Shown here: one piece after another, positions 37,935-47,216 of the stretch | How positions within the stretch are numbered: position 1 is the stretch's first letter | Layout of the letters: every line of letters starts with the position of its first letter | Origin: Jiella soli | GTDB taxonomy: Bacteria; Pseudomonadota; Alphaproteobacteria; Rhizobiales; Rhizobiaceae | Reading direction: 5' to 3' | DNA length: 64,000 nt | Assembly: GCF_020615385.1 (NCBI RefSeq) | Contig: NZ_JAJAVB010000023.1 | Span: 1-64,000 of the forward strand | Translations under genes and position numbers: made by a program | Notes under the pieces: model-generated | Database searches by the model: none | Seen by the model: only the letters and a program-made list of their open reading frames with translations | What the model was told of the DNA's origin: nothing

Positions 37935-38699
37935 TCAATCAGCCTTCGGCCGGCGATAGCGGATCGTCTCGAACCGCATCGTCGCCAGGTCGATCATCAA
38001 CAGGCGGCCGATCAGAGGCTCGCCGAAGCGGCAGACGAGCTTGATCGCTTCGGTGGCGGCGAGCGTCCCGAGGACGCCGGTGGTGACGCCCAGAATGCCG
38101 GCCTCGGCGCATGTCGGCACGAGGTCGGCCGGCGGCGCCTCCGGAAAGAGGTCGCGGTAGCGGGGATTGGGCCGGCCATCGCCGTCCTGAAGATGCGGCG
38201 CGAGGACGGTCAGCGATCCGGACAGGCGCTGGACCGCCGCGGTGACGAGCGGAATCCCCGCCGCTTCGCAGAGATCGGCCATGGCGTAGCGGGTGGCGAA
38301 ATTGTCCGAACCGTCGATGGCGAGATCGTAGCCCCGGATCACCTCCGGCCCGTTCTCAAGGTCGATCCGCAGCGGGTGCGGCACGATCCGCACATGCGGG
38401 TTCAGCGCCCGCACCGCGTCCGCCGCGCTGTCGAGCTTCGGCCGGCCGACATCCCCGGTGCCATGGAGCACCTGGCGCTGGAGGTTCGACAACGACACGA
38501 CGTCGTCATCGGCAATGCCGATCGTCCCGACGCCCGCCGCCGCCAGATAGAGGACCACCGGCGAGCCGAGGCCGCCCGCGCCGATCACCAGGATCTTCGC
38601 CCGCTTCAGCGCCTGCTGGCCCGCCCCGCCCACCTCCGGCAGGACGATGTGGCGGGCGTAGCGTTCGACTTCGCCCGGTTCGAAGATGGTCTCGCTCAT
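37935..38699 (-). CDS. moeB: MoeB/ThiF/HesA-family adenylyltransferase
   Basis: A 254-residue E1-like enzyme. The ATP-binding start is KILVIGAGGLGSPVVLYLAAAG (read across residues about 30-50). The DDDVVSLSNLQRQ, IDGSDNFATRYAM and a putative catalytic cysteine in VPTCAEAGILG are typical of MoeB and ThiF, which adenylate the C-terminus of MoaD or ThiS. The zinc cysteine pairs of MoeB are not obvious, so it could serve thiamine or molybdopterin synthesis. It starts 18 bases after recF and is probably co-transcribed. Confidence 0.82.
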   Translation of the reverse strand: MSETIFEPGEVERYARHIVLPEVGGAGQQALKRAKILVIGAGGLGSPVVLYLAAAGVGTIGIADDDVVSLSNLQRQVLHGTGDVGRPKLDSAADAVRALNPHVRIVPHPLRIDLENGPEVIRGYDLAIDGSDNFATRYAMADLCEAAGIPLVTAAVQRLSGSLTVLAPHLQDGDGRPNPRYRDLFPEAPPADLVPTCAEAGILGVTTGVLGTLAATEAIKLVCRFGEPLIGRLLMIDLATMRFETIRYRRPKAD

Positions 38700-38716
38700 C
38701 GACAGGATCCTGCGTG

Positions 38717-39844
38717 TCACGCCGCGTCCGGCCCGACCCGACCGCCGCTCACCTTGAGCATCTGGGCCCGGTCCCCGAGCGCGTCAAAGAGCGAGGCGTC
38801 GGTTCCGGTCATGAAGGCCTGCACGCCGAGCGCGCCGAGAAGGTCGAAGAGGGCGGCCCGGCGGCCCGGATCGAGATGGGCCGCGACCTCGTCGAGGAGG
38901 AGGATCGGCGGCAGGCCGGAGACGGCGGCCGTCAGCCGCGCATGGGCGAGCACCAGGCCGATCAGAAGCGCCTTCTGCTCGCCGGTCGAGGCAAGCGCTG
39001 CCGGCATCGCCTTTTCCGCATGCGTGACCTGGAGATCGGCCCGGTGCGCGCCTTCGCGCGTGCGCCCGGCGGCGCGGTCGACATGGCGCGCCGCGCGAAG
39101 GCGCTGACGCACCTCGTCCTCCGCATCGACCGCCGCTCCGCCGAGTTCCAGCGCCTCGTAGCCGGAGGCGAGTTCCAGCCGCGCGACCGGAAAGGGACTG
39201 TCCGCCGCGGCCTTGTGGATCATGTCTTCCATCATCCGCACGAACTCGGCTCGCGCCAGCGCCATGGCGACGCCGAGTTCGGCCATCTGCGCCTCGAGCC
39301 CGGAGAGCCAGGAATCGTCGAGCCGGCCTTCGGTGAGGAGCCGGTTGCGCGAGCGCATCGCCCGCTCGAAATCGCTGGCCCGCCGTCCATGGGCCGGGTC
39401 GACGGCAAGCACCATGCGGTCGAGGAAACGTCGGCGGTCACCGGCCGGCCCGGTGAAGAGGCCGTCCATCGCCGGCGTCAACCAGAGGACGCGAAGAAGG
39501 TCGAGGAGTTCCTCGCTGGTCCGCGCGGCGGTCTCGTCGATCTTGACGGTTCGTGACCCAAGGCCCGAAGGATCGGGGCGGATTTGGCTGACGATGTCGG
39601 AAGGCGTGTCGTTCGAGACGATCGCGGCGCGCAGGAAGAAGCCGCCGCTGCCGCCCTGCCGCACCATGTCGCCATAGGTCGCGCGCCTGAGGCCACGGCC
39701 CGGCGAAAGCAGCGACAGCGCTTCCAGGAGATTGGTCTTGCCGGCGCCATTGTCGCCGAAAAAGGCGACGAAGGAGCTCTCGAACCGTAGCGCGATTTCG
39801 GCATAATTGCGGAAATCGCCGAGCCGCAGCGACGTCACGCGCAC
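38717..39844 (-). CDS. recF: DNA replication and repair protein RecF
   Basis: The 375-residue SMC-like ATPase RecF. Walker A is FFGDNGAGKTNLLEALS; it starts with LRLGDFRNYAEIALRF, and the C-terminus has STGEQKALLIGLVLAHARL and LLLDEVAAHLDPGRR. It loads RecA at gaps. I use a GTG at 39844, giving five residues before LRLGDFRNY as usual; a TTG at 39904 would add 20 residues. It follows dnaN by 74 bases in the dnaA-dnaN-recF gene order. Confidence 0.93.
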   Translation of the reverse strand: MRVTSLRLGDFRNYAEIALRFESSFVAFFGDNGAGKTNLLEALSLLSPGRGLRRATYGDMVRQGGSGGFFLRAAIVSNDTPSDIVSQIRPDPSGLGSRTVKIDETAARTSEELLDLLRVLWLTPAMDGLFTGPAGDRRRFLDRMVLAVDPAHGRRASDFERAMRSRNRLLTEGRLDDSWLSGLEAQMAELGVAMALARAEFVRMMEDMIHKAAADSPFPVARLELASGYEALELGGAAVDAEDEVRQRLRAARHVDRAAGRTREGAHRADLQVTHAEKAMPAALASTGEQKALLIGLVLAHARLTAAVSGLPPILLLDEVAAHLDPGRRAALFDLLGALGVQAFMTGTDASLFDALGDRAQMLKVSGGRVGPDAA

Positions 39845-39918
39845 GGCCGCCGGGTGCGGTGGATCTGTGTCGATGTCGGTCTCGTTGCGGGGGCGCTCGG
39901 ACAAAGCGAGGGTGCGGG

Positions 39919-41043
39919 TCAGACCCGCATCGGCATCAGGACGTAGAGCGTCGCGTCGTCGCCGCCGTCCTTGATCAGCGTCGGGGAACCCGGATCGGCC
40001 AGCATGAAGATCGCGCTCTCGCCGGAGAGCTGGCTGGTGATGTCGAGGAGGTAGCGCGCGTTGAAGCCGATCTCGATGTCGTCCGAATCGTAGCCGACGG
40101 CGAGCTCCTCGGTCGCGGTACCGGAGTCCGGCGAATTCACCGTGAGGACGAGCTGCGAATCGGTGAGCGCCAGCTTCACCGCCCGGCCGCGCTCGGACGA
40201 GATCGTCGAGACGCGGTCGACGGCGGCGGCGAAATCCTGCCGGTCGAGCGTCAGCGCCTTGTCGTTGTTCTGCGGGATGACGCGCTGATAGTCCGGGAAG
40301 GTGCCGTCGATCAGCTTGGAAGTCATCACCACGTCGCCGATGGTGAAGCGGATCTTGGAGTCCGACAGTTCGACCTTCACCTCGGCGTCGTCGGCGCAGT
40401 CGCCGAGGAGCTTCTGGACCTCGCCCACGGTCTTGCGCGGCACGATGATGCCCGGCATGCCCTCCGAGCCCGCCGGCGCGTCCATCTCGGCGCGGGCGAG
40501 GCGGTGGCCGTCGGTCGCCACCGCCCTCAGGCGCAGCTCCGACCCGGCCTCGATCGTGTGCAGAAAGATGCCGTTCAGATAGTAGCGCGTCTCCTCGGTG
40601 GAGATCGCGAATTGGGTGCGCTCGATCAGCCGCTCGAGCTCGCCGGCCTTGATCGTGAAGCCATGCGTCAGCGTGCCGGCGGTGATGTCCGGGAAGTCGG
40701 ATTCGGGCAGGCATTGCAGTCGGAAGTTCGACCGGCCCGAGGAGACCGTCATCTGCGTGCCCTCGCCATTGGTGGCGAGCTTGACCTCGGAGCCGTCCGG
40801 CAGCTTGCGGACGATGTCGTAGAGGAGATGCGCCGGCACGGTGGTGGCGCCGGCCTGTTCGCCGGTCGCCGGAACGCTCTCGGTGATCTCGATGTCGAGG
40901 TCCGTCGCCTTCAGCCTGAGCGCATCGTCCTCGGTGCGCACGAGGACGTTCGACAGGATCGGAATGGTGTTGCGGCGCTCCACGACGCGATGAACGTGAG
41001 CGAGCGACTTCAGAAGGTTGGACCGTTCGATAATGATACGCAT
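39919..41043 (-). CDS. dnaN: DNA polymerase III beta subunit (sliding clamp)
   Basis: The 374-residue clamp starts MRIIIERSNLLKSLAHVHRV and has the usual three repeated domains, with LPESDFPDIT, ATDGHRLA and LIDGTFPDYQRVIP. It ends YVLMPMRV, the conserved C-terminus. It encircles DNA and tethers the replicative polymerase. It lies 257 bases downstream of dnaA on the same strand. No canonical ribosome site is visible before its ATG. Confidence 0.97.
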   Translation of the reverse strand: MRIIIERSNLLKSLAHVHRVVERRNTIPILSNVLVRTEDDALRLKATDLDIEITESVPATGEQAGATTVPAHLLYDIVRKLPDGSEVKLATNGEGTQMTVSSGRSNFRLQCLPESDFPDITAGTLTHGFTIKAGELERLIERTQFAISTEETRYYLNGIFLHTIEAGSELRLRAVATDGHRLARAEMDAPAGSEGMPGIIVPRKTVGEVQKLLGDCADDAEVKVELSDSKIRFTIGDVVMTSKLIDGTFPDYQRVIPQNNDKALTLDRQDFAAAVDRVSTISSERGRAVKLALTDSQLVLTVNSPDSGTATEELAVGYDSDDIEIGFNARYLLDITSQLSGESAIFMLADPGSPTLIKDGGDDATLYVLMPMRV

Positions 41044-41300
41044 GACTGAAGGCCGTTTGGTTCGGTGCGGGGCGCCGTCCCGCGCGGCGCCGGATACCGG
41101 GTTCGTCGTTCTTAGAGATTGCGGCCCGGCTTGGGAAGGCAAAACCGGCGAAACCCGCCCCGCTGAAGCGCAGCCGTTGGCCGCCGACGGTCTCAGACCG
41201 CCTCCCGGGCCGCCTTCGGCTGGAACCCGAGCCGCGGCGCCCGCGCAGTCGGGCAGGGCGCGGGCCGGGACCCGGCGCTGAGGGGAGGCGGGCCCGCCTC

Positions 41301-42881
41301 CTATTCCTCGATCATCCGCCGGATGATGTCGAGTTCCTCGGAGAACTTCTCGTCCTTCGCCCGCTCGCCTTCGATCTTGCGCACCGCGTGGAGGACGGTC
41401 GTATGGTCGCGCCCGCCGAAGCGCCGGCCGATCTCGGGCAGCGAGCGCGGCGTCATCGTCTTGGCGAGGTACATGGCGATCTGCCGCGGCCGGACGATCG
41501 TCTTGGTCCGGCGGGCCGACAGAAGGTCGGTGCGGGTCACGTTGTAGTGCCGCGAGACGAACTTCAGGATGTCCTCGATCCGGACGCGCCGCTCGCCCCC
41601 CGCCCGGTTCAGCTGGTTCAGGAGGTCGTCGAGATGCTCCGGCGAGAGCGGCTGGCCGAGCGAATGGCGAAAGGCGATCTGGTTGAAGGCGCCCTCGATG
41701 TCGCGCCCGGACCCGGCGACCCGGCGCGCGATCGTCTCCAGCATCCGCTCCGGCATGGAGAAGGAGGGATCCTCGGCGCGCATCGCGGCCGCCCGGCTTT
41801 CGATAATCGCCCGGCGCAGGTCGTAGTCCGGATTGGCGATCTCCAGCGTGATGCCGTTGGCGAGCCGCGAGCGGACGCGGGGATCCAGCGATTCCAGCTC
41901 CGTCGCCGGCCGGTCGGCGGCGCAGATCACCTGCCGCGCCGAATCGATCAGCGCGTTGAGGAGATGGCAGAACTCCTGCTGGATCGACTTGCCCTGGAGA
42001 AACTGCGTGTCGTCGATGATCAGGATGTCGATGCCGCGCAGCGTCTCCTTCAGGTCGAGCGCGCGGTTGTCGCGGATGGCGGTGGCAAAGCGCCACATGA
42101 AATATTCCGCCGTCAGATAGACGACGCGCGGCCGGTCGGGGCGGCGCACCGCGGCATTGGCGATCGCCTGCAACAGATGCGTCTTGCCGAGCCCGACGGC
42201 GGCATGGATGAACAGCGGATTGAAGCGCACCGATTGCGGGCCGTTCTCGGCGATCGCCCGTCCGGCGGCGAGCGCCACGCGGTTGGAGGCGCCCTCCACG
42301 AAGGTCTCGAAGACGTAGCGCCCGTCGAGCGGTGAACCGAAATCGGGCGTGCTCTGGGCGGGCAGGGCGAAGCCGGCGGCCTGGGCTCTCGTCGGCTCGC
42401 CGCGCGAGGCGGAGGGGGCGGTCTCCGCCGCCGGGGTGGCGCGCGCCATGGAAGGATCTTCGGCGCGGCCGGCGACGCGGCTGCGGCGGATGGTCACTCC
42501 GCCGCCGCGAACGGCACTGCGGATGGAGATGTCGACGCGCAGGGTCCCCGGCACCTCGGCTTGGAAAATCTCGGTCAGAAGGTCCTGATAGTGCGACTGG
42601 ATCCAGCTGCGCAGGAAGGCGGTCGGCACGGACACCTGGCACACGCCCTTGCCGACGGAGTCCACCTTCATGCGCTGGAACCAGCTCGCAAAGATGTCCT
42701 GGCCGAGTTGCGCCTTCAGTCGCGCATTAACCCGGTCCATCAGCTCCGCAGTGCTGTCGCTGCTCTCCATGTCAGTGTCTGCCCCGATGCCAAAATTGTC
42801 TGTCGTCCCGCTGCCGGCCGGCGCGAGACTCTTCGAATGTGCCAGTGCCCCGGCGGGTGCGACGGCCGAGATCATTTTCAT
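41301..42881 (-). CDS. dnaA: Chromosomal replication initiator DnaA
   Basis: A DnaA of 526 residues (from 42881) or 489 residues (from the ATG at 42770). The N-terminal domain has LKAQLGQDIFASWFQRM. The AAA+ core has Walker A (AAVGLGKTHL) and Walker B (ILIIDDTQFLQGK). The C-terminal DNA-binding signature is GGRDHTTVLHAVRKIE. I prefer 42881 because its ATG overlaps the stop of the upstream rhodanese gene as ATGA, a coupling signal, whereas 42770 has no clear ribosome site. It lies on the minus strand with dnaN and recF. Confidence 0.96.
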   Translation of the reverse strand: MKMISAVAPAGALAHSKSLAPAGSGTTDNFGIGADTDMESSDSTAELMDRVNARLKAQLGQDIFASWFQRMKVDSVGKGVCQVSVPTAFLRSWIQSHYQDLLTEIFQAEVPGTLRVDISIRSAVRGGGVTIRRSRVAGRAEDPSMARATPAAETAPSASRGEPTRAQAAGFALPAQSTPDFGSPLDGRYVFETFVEGASNRVALAAGRAIAENGPQSVRFNPLFIHAAVGLGKTHLLQAIANAAVRRPDRPRVVYLTAEYFMWRFATAIRDNRALDLKETLRGIDILIIDDTQFLQGKSIQQEFCHLLNALIDSARQVICAADRPATELESLDPRVRSRLANGITLEIANPDYDLRRAIIESRAAAMRAEDPSFSMPERMLETIARRVAGSGRDIEGAFNQIAFRHSLGQPLSPEHLDDLLNQLNRAGGERRVRIEDILKFVSRHYNVTRTDLLSARRTKTIVRPRQIAMYLAKTMTPRSLPEIGRRFGGRDHTTVLHAVRKIEGERAKDEKFSEELDIIRRMIEE

Positions 42882-43312
42882 CGCTGCACCCAGGGCAGGC
42901 CCTCGGCCTTCCAGCCGCCGCGCGACCCGCGGTGTCCGGTCTCGTCGAGCGGCCCCTCGAAGCCGTCGAGCACGTTGAAGCAATTTTCGTAGCCGGCCGC
43001 GGTCAGCGCTGCGGCGCTCGCCATCGAGCGCACGCCCGATCGGCAGAGAAAGAAGATCGGCGAAGATTGGTTGCCGCCGCTCTCGGCGATGCGCTTGGCC
43101 AGCGTCTCGGCGAAATGCGGGTCGACGGTCATCGAGGGGAAGCTTTGCCATTCCATCAGCACAGGCGCCTTGCCCAGCGACGACAATTCGGGAATGCCGA
43201 CATAGGTCCATTCCGGAACGGTACGGACATCCACAAGAACGGCATCGGGCGTCTCGGCGAGCGTCGACCAGCATTGCCGGACACCGACATCGCCCTTGTA
43301 TCCTGCGCTCAT
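42878..43312 (-). CDS. Rhodanese domain protein, coupled to dnaA
   Basis: A 144-residue single-domain rhodanese. The active-site loop is FLCRSGVRSM with the sulfur-carrying cysteine, followed by TAAGYENCFNVLDGFEG. It ends GWKAEGLPWVQR, a common C-terminus of this subfamily. Such proteins transfer sulfane sulfur, target unknown. A GGAG site precedes the ATG at 43312. The stop overlaps the dnaA start (ATGA), so dnaA is likely translated from the same message. Confidence 0.88.
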   Translation of the reverse strand: MSAGYKGDVGVRQCWSTLAETPDAVLVDVRTVPEWTYVGIPELSSLGKAPVLMEWQSFPSMTVDPHFAETLAKRIAESGGNQSSPIFFLCRSGVRSMASAAALTAAGYENCFNVLDGFEGPLDETGHRGSRGGWKAEGLPWVQR

Positions 43313-43909
43313 CGTAGAGATCTCCGAGGTTACGCTGTAGTCAGCAAAAGAAGTCCGCCCGAGTTCTCCGAGAACTCGGTGGAAAATCTAAAGATGGACT
43401 GAAAAAAGCTTGGGAAGCTAAGTGCGGCCGTGGAAACTGACCGAGTGCGGTTCGAGGGCTCGTGTTCTCAAACTGTGGGAATACGTGGCTCGATCCGGCA
43501 CTTCATCTTTCTCCGCACTTTTCGTTCCGGGAAAATACGAAACGACCTCCACCACGGCAAGCCGAGTCCGGCCAGAATTGTCCCAGGAGGAGACGATGTG
43601 TGGCGGACTCGTCATGCGAGCATGAGGCAGGGGCGCCGAAAAGGCAGCAAATGCCGGGGTATGGGCCAGACCGGCTACCGGCGGGGCTCGAAAATTTTAT
43701 AAATGAACAAATTTTTCCGCGGCCCGCTTGACTCCGGGCTTCCCGAAAATTCGGTTAGCCGGCAGACCGATGGTGCTCAGTGACCTTCTGTAAATCACTG
43801 AAAAACATGATTTAACCCGGAACCGCAACTCATAATCGTCGACACGGGGCGTTTGACATGACGACTCAGTGACGTTGCCGGCTAAAAGCATGACGCGATC
43901 GCCGGAATC
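43313..43909. promoter_or_regulatory. dnaA control region with GANTC sites
   Basis: The roughly 600-base AT-rich gap between rhodanese-dnaA and the rpsT terminator carries no supported protein gene. It holds four GANTC sites, the CcrM methylation target, at 43564, 43730, 43863 and 43905, and an A/T-rich block near 43690-43720. DnaA boxes are poor: the best matches to TTATCCACA have two mismatches (reverse strand near 43378; forward near 43941). I therefore call it the dnaA control region, not a proven origin. Confidence 0.6.
43359..43379. promoter_or_regulatory. Perfect palindrome upstream of rhodanese-dnaA, candidate operator
   Basis: CCGAGTTCT and AGAACTCGG form a perfect 9-bp inverted repeat around CCG, 46 bases upstream of the rhodanese start. 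It is not followed by a T run, so it reads as an operator rather than a terminator. It contains GTTC and GAAC half-sites separated by five bases; this is not the alphaproteobacterial LexA box, which is a direct GTTC repeat. Confidence 0.55.
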
Positions 43910-43934
43910 AAAAAAGCCCGGCGAGCCGCCGGGC
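43910..43934 (-). terminator. Intrinsic terminator of rpsT
   Basis: On the minus strand an 8-bp perfect stem (GCCCGGCG with CGCCGGGC) with a 3-base loop runs into TTTTTT. It lies 25 bases after the rpsT stop. Confidence 0.9.
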
Positions 43935-43959
43935 CTTCTCTTTCCACAATGAAGTCGTA

Positions 43960-44229
43960 TCAGACCGAGCCGATCGCCTGAACGCGATGCGACAGGCGCG
44001 AGATCTTCCGGGACGCGGTGTTCTTGTGGAACACGCCCTTCGACGAGGCGCGCATCATTTCCGGCTCGGCAATGCGGAAGGCGGCGAGGGCGGCGTCCTT
44101 GTCGCCGGCGGCGATCGCCTCCTCGACCTTGCGCAGGAAGGTCCGGACGCGCGAACGCCGTGTTGTGTTCACGGCCGTGCGGCGTGCGATCTTGCGCGTC
44201 GCCTTCTTGGCCGAAGGGGTATTGGCCAT
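43960..44229 (-). CDS. rpsT: Small ribosomal subunit protein bS20
   Basis: The 89-residue basic protein starts [17 protein letters not shown] and has the S20 helix pattern with [20 protein letters not shown] and [20 protein letters not shown]. It binds 16S rRNA in the 30S subunit. A sigma-70-like promoter lies 124 bases upstream and an intrinsic terminator follows, so it is a single-gene unit. The rpsT-dnaA neighbourhood is usual for Hyphomicrobiales. Confidence 0.96.
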   Translation of the reverse strand: MANTPSAKKATRKIARRTAVNTTRRSRVRTFLRKVEEAIAAGDKDAALAAFRIAEPEMMRASSKGVFHKNTASRKISRLSHRVQAIGSV

Positions 44230-44352
44230 GCTTGGTCTCTTTCTGTCAGTCGTATCCGTCAAACGGTGCGTTCGGGGCGCCGCGCGGACCATGCACGAGT
44301 CGGCAGCGCAAAAACACGGACGGCGCCCGAAGACGCCGCCTTGATGGCGCGT

Positions 44353-44381
44353 CTTATAAGAAGGCGAGGCGGGCGCGTCAA
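44353..44381 (-). promoter_or_regulatory. Sigma-70-type promoter of rpsT
   Basis: On the minus strand TTGACG and TATAAG are separated by exactly 17 bases, upstream of the rpsT start with a leader of about 115 bases. Consensus match is high (five of six and five of six). The long leader could carry autoregulation by S20. Confidence 0.7.
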
Positions 44382-44468
44382 GCGATCGTTCGCCCGGACG
44401 GCGCCGCGAATGGATTTTCCGGCGCCTAGCGCCTCGCGCGACGGGCCGCCAGGACGGCGGCCTCCTCG

Positions 44469-45242
44469 TCAGCGGTTGCGGAACTGCGGGCTGCGCTTCT
44501 GGATGAATGCTTCCATGCCCTCGGAGCGATCTTCCGTGGCGAAGGTGGAGTGGAACAGCCGCCGCTCGAAGCGCAGCCCCTCGGCAAGCGGCGTCTCGAA
44601 GGCCTGATTGACGGCCTCCTTGACCATCATGACCGCCGGCAGGGAGAAGTCGGCGATCTTCTCGGCTGCGCGCAGCGCCTCCTCGATCAAATCGGTGGCC
44701 GGAACGACACGGGCGACGAGGCCGCAGCGCTCGGCTTCCGCGGCATCCATCAAGCGCCCGGTGAGACAGAGATCCATCGTCTTCGCCTTGCCGATCGAGC
44801 GGGCGAGGCGCTGCGTGCCACCCATGCCGGGCAAGGTGCCGAGGGTGATCTCCGGCTGGCCGAACTTGGCGTTGTCGGCGGCAATGACGAAGTCGCACAT
44901 CAGCGCCACCTCGCAGCCGCCGCCGAGCGCGTAGCCCGCGACCGCCGCGATCGTCGGCTTGCGGAAGCTTCCGAGCGCCTGCCAGTCCGCCCAAAGGTCC
45001 GACTGGTAGGCCTCGGAGAAGCCCATCTCGTGCATGTCCTTCACGTCGGCGCCGGCGGCGAAGGCCTTTTCCGAGCCGGTGATGACGACGGCGCCGATCT
45101 TGGCGTCGCCCCCGAGGCCGGCGAGCGCCTGGACGACCTCGCGCATCATCTGGATCGAAAGCGCGTTCATCGCCTTCGGCCGGTTGAGGGTGATCAGTCC
45201 GACGCGGCCGCGCGTCTCGACCTTGATCGTGTCGTAAGCCAT
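44469..45242 (-). CDS. echA: Enoyl-CoA hydratase
   Basis: A 257-residue crotonase-family hydratase starting [29 protein letters not shown], the oxyanion region [11 protein letters not shown], catalytic glutamate region [16 protein letters not shown] and [15 protein letters not shown] are all present. It hydrates short-chain enoyl-CoA in fatty acid oxidation. It is upstream of rpsT on the minus strand, with a 240-base gap that contains the rpsT promoter, so it is a separate unit. Confidence 0.93.
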   Translation of the reverse strand: MAYDTIKVETRGRVGLITLNRPKAMNALSIQMMREVVQALAGLGGDAKIGAVVITGSEKAFAAGADVKDMHEMGFSEAYQSDLWADWQALGSFRKPTIAAVAGYALGGGCEVALMCDFVIAADNAKFGQPEITLGTLPGMGGTQRLARSIGKAKTMDLCLTGRLMDAAEAERCGLVARVVPATDLIEEALRAAEKIADFSLPAVMMVKEAVNQAFETPLAEGLRFERRLFHSTFATEDRSEGMEAFIQKRSPQFRNR

Positions 45243-45383
45243 GGCGGTCCCACGTCAAGAATTGCCGCGCCGCGGGGGGCGCCTTGCCGCCATGAGTGGC
45301 GCATCGGGGTCGCAAACGCAATCCGGCGCCCCAAACGGGCCCTTCCCGGTGCGGCCGGCTGATAGGATGGCCCTGCCGCCGCC

Positions 45384-46277
45384 TCAGCGTTGGCAGACCG
45401 GGCAGAAGAAGGTCGAGCGGCCGGACTGGACGATCCGCTTCACGATGCCGCGGCAGGTTTCGTGCCGGCAGGGTTCGTCCTCCCGGTCGTAGACGGCGAA
45501 GGAATGCTGGAAATAGCCGAGCGAGCCGTCGGCCTGGCGATAGTCGCGTAAGGACGAACCGCCGGCCGCGATCGCGTCGGCGATCGTCTCGCGAATGTGG
45601 ATTGCAAGGTCTGCGAGCCGCCGGGTCGGCGCCCCGTCACGTTTTACCAGCGTGCCCGCCGCCCGGCGCGGCGAGAGACGCGCCCGCCACAACGCTTCGC
45701 AGACATAGATATTGCCGAGCCCGGCGATGATCCGCTGGTCGAGGAGCACCGCCTTCAAGGGCGCCGCGCGGCCGGCAAAGAGCGGCGCCAGTGCCTCGCC
45801 CGAAAGCGCATTGCCGGTCGGCTCGATGCCGAGCCCGCGAAAATGCGGATGCGTCGACAGCTCCGCCCGCGCGAAGAGGGTCATGTAGCCGAAGCGGCGC
45901 GGATCGTTGAAGATCACCGTCGCCGGAGTTCCGTCGGGGTCGACGACGTCGAACAGCACGTGGTCGTGCAGCCGGGCGATGCCGCGCGGATGCACGAAAG
46001 CGCCGGGCTGGCTGGAGCCGGCCTCCCGCTCGATACGAAACGAGCCGGACATGCCGAGATGCATGGCGAGCACCTCGCCGCCGTCGATGTCGGCGATCAG
46101 ATATTTCGCCCGCCGAGACAGGCTCTCGATGCGCCGTCCGGCGAGGCGTTCGGCGAAGCGGTCGGGCAGCGGAAAGCGCAGATCTGGCCGCGACAAGGTG
46201 ACGGCCTCGATCGTGGCACCCTCGAGAATCGGCAGAAGCCCGCGTCGAACGGTCTCTACCTCTGGCAATTCCGGCAT
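45384..46277 (-). CDS. mutM: Formamidopyrimidine-DNA glycosylase
   Basis: The 297-residue base-excision repair enzyme starts [20 protein letters not shown], with the catalytic proline at residue 2 and glutamate at residue 3. Near the C-terminus is the zinc finger with [10 protein letters not shown] and FFCPVCQR. It removes oxidised purines. It diverges from ubiE across a 140-base gap. A typical TLNS-type helix (here [18 protein letters not shown]) is intact. Confidence 0.95.
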   Translation of the reverse strand: MPELPEVETVRRGLLPILEGATIEAVTLSRPDLRFPLPDRFAERLAGRRIESLSRRAKYLIADIDGGEVLAMHLGMSGSFRIEREAGSSQPGAFVHPRGIARLHDHVLFDVVDPDGTPATVIFNDPRRFGYMTLFARAELSTHPHFRGLGIEPTGNALSGEALAPLFAGRAAPLKAVLLDQRIIAGLGNIYVCEALWRARLSPRRAAGTLVKRDGAPTRRLADLAIHIRETIADAIAAGGSSLRDYRQADGSLGYFQHSFAVYDREDEPCRHETCRGIVKRIVQSGRSTFFCPVCQR

Positions 46278-46416
46278 TTTCGCTTAAGTCCTTCATCCGC
46301 GGGAGCGCGTCGGCCGCCTTGCGGAACCGCCGTCTTCTGCCGAGTGCCGAGCCTTTGACGGCTCGTTTCTCCCTATATCCGCATCGATAAGGTGCGATGC
46401 AACGAAGGTTGAAGTG

Positions 46417-47196
46417 ATGTCGCAGACCCGCGTAACCGGCGCCGACGCGATGGAGACCGCCTACGGCTATGCGACCGTGGGGGGAGGCGAAGAGAAGCAG
46501 GAGCGCGTCAACGCCGTCTTCCACCGCGTCGCCGAGCGCTACGACCTGATGAACGATCTGATGTCGGGCGGGATGCATCGCTTGTGGAAGAACGCGATGG
46601 TGGCTTGGCTGAGCCCGCCGCACAGCCCCAACTACCGCTTCGTTGACGTTGCCGGCGGCACCGGCGACGTCGCCTTCCGCATCGTCGAGGCCTCGCGCCG
46701 CCGGGCAAAGGGCACGGTGGTCGACATCAACGCCTCGATGCTGGGTGTCGGGGCCGAGCGCGCGGCCAAGCGCCGGCTCGACCAGAACCTCGTCTTCGTC
46801 GAGAACAATGCCGAGTCGCTGAAGTTCGACGATGCCAGCTTCGACGCCTACACCATCGCCTTCGGCATCAGGAACGTCCCGCGCATCCAGGTGGCGCTGA
46901 GCGAGGCCTTCCGCGTTTTGAAGCCGGGCGGCCGCTTCATGTGCCTGGAATTCTCCGAGGTCGACATGCCGATCCTCGACCGCATCTACGAGGCCTGGTC
47001 CTTCAAGGCGATCCCGCGCATCGGCGAGACCGTCGCACGCGACCGCGAATCCTACGAATATCTCGTCGAATCCATCCGCCGCTTCCCCAACCAGGAAAAT
47101 TTCGCATCGGCAATCCGCGAGGCCGGATTCGAGCGCGTCGACTATCGCAACCTGTCTGGGGGCATCGCGGCGATCCATTCCGGTTGGAAGCTCTGA
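46417..47196 (+). CDS. ubiE: Ubiquinone/menaquinone methyltransferase
   Basis: A 259-residue SAM-dependent C-methyltransferase. It has [20 protein letters not shown], the SAM motif [15 protein letters not shown] and [19 protein letters not shown]. It methylates the benzoquinol ring in ubiquinone synthesis. A GTG immediately precedes the ATG used; AAGG stands eight bases upstream. It is followed after 20 bases by ubiB, as in many proteobacteria. Confidence 0.95.
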   Translation: MSQTRVTGADAMETAYGYATVGGGEEKQERVNAVFHRVAERYDLMNDLMSGGMHRLWKNAMVAWLSPPHSPNYRFVDVAGGTGDVAFRIVEASRRRAKGTVVDINASMLGVGAERAAKRRLDQNLVFVENNAESLKFDDASFDAYTIAFGIRNVPRIQVALSEAFRVLKPGGRFMCLEFSEVDMPILDRIYEAWSFKAIPRIGETVARDRESYEYLVESIRRFPNQENFASAIREAGFERVDYRNLSGGIAAIHSGWKL

Positions 47197-47216
47197 GACG
47201 ACTGGGCAACTGAGCT

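Noticed and set aside
41044..41300. Possible small gene between dnaA and dnaN
   Set aside because: Open frames here are short, low in conserved features and lack ribosome sites; it is likely an untranslated spacer.
43313..43959. Chromosomal origin of replication next to dnaA
   Set aside because: No good DnaA box cluster was found and origins in this order usually lie elsewhere. Kept only as a control region.
46330..46400. Sigma-70 promoter for ubiE (TTGACG near 46350)
   Set aside because: The only TATA-like box is 13 bases away, too close; no 16-18 base partner was seen.
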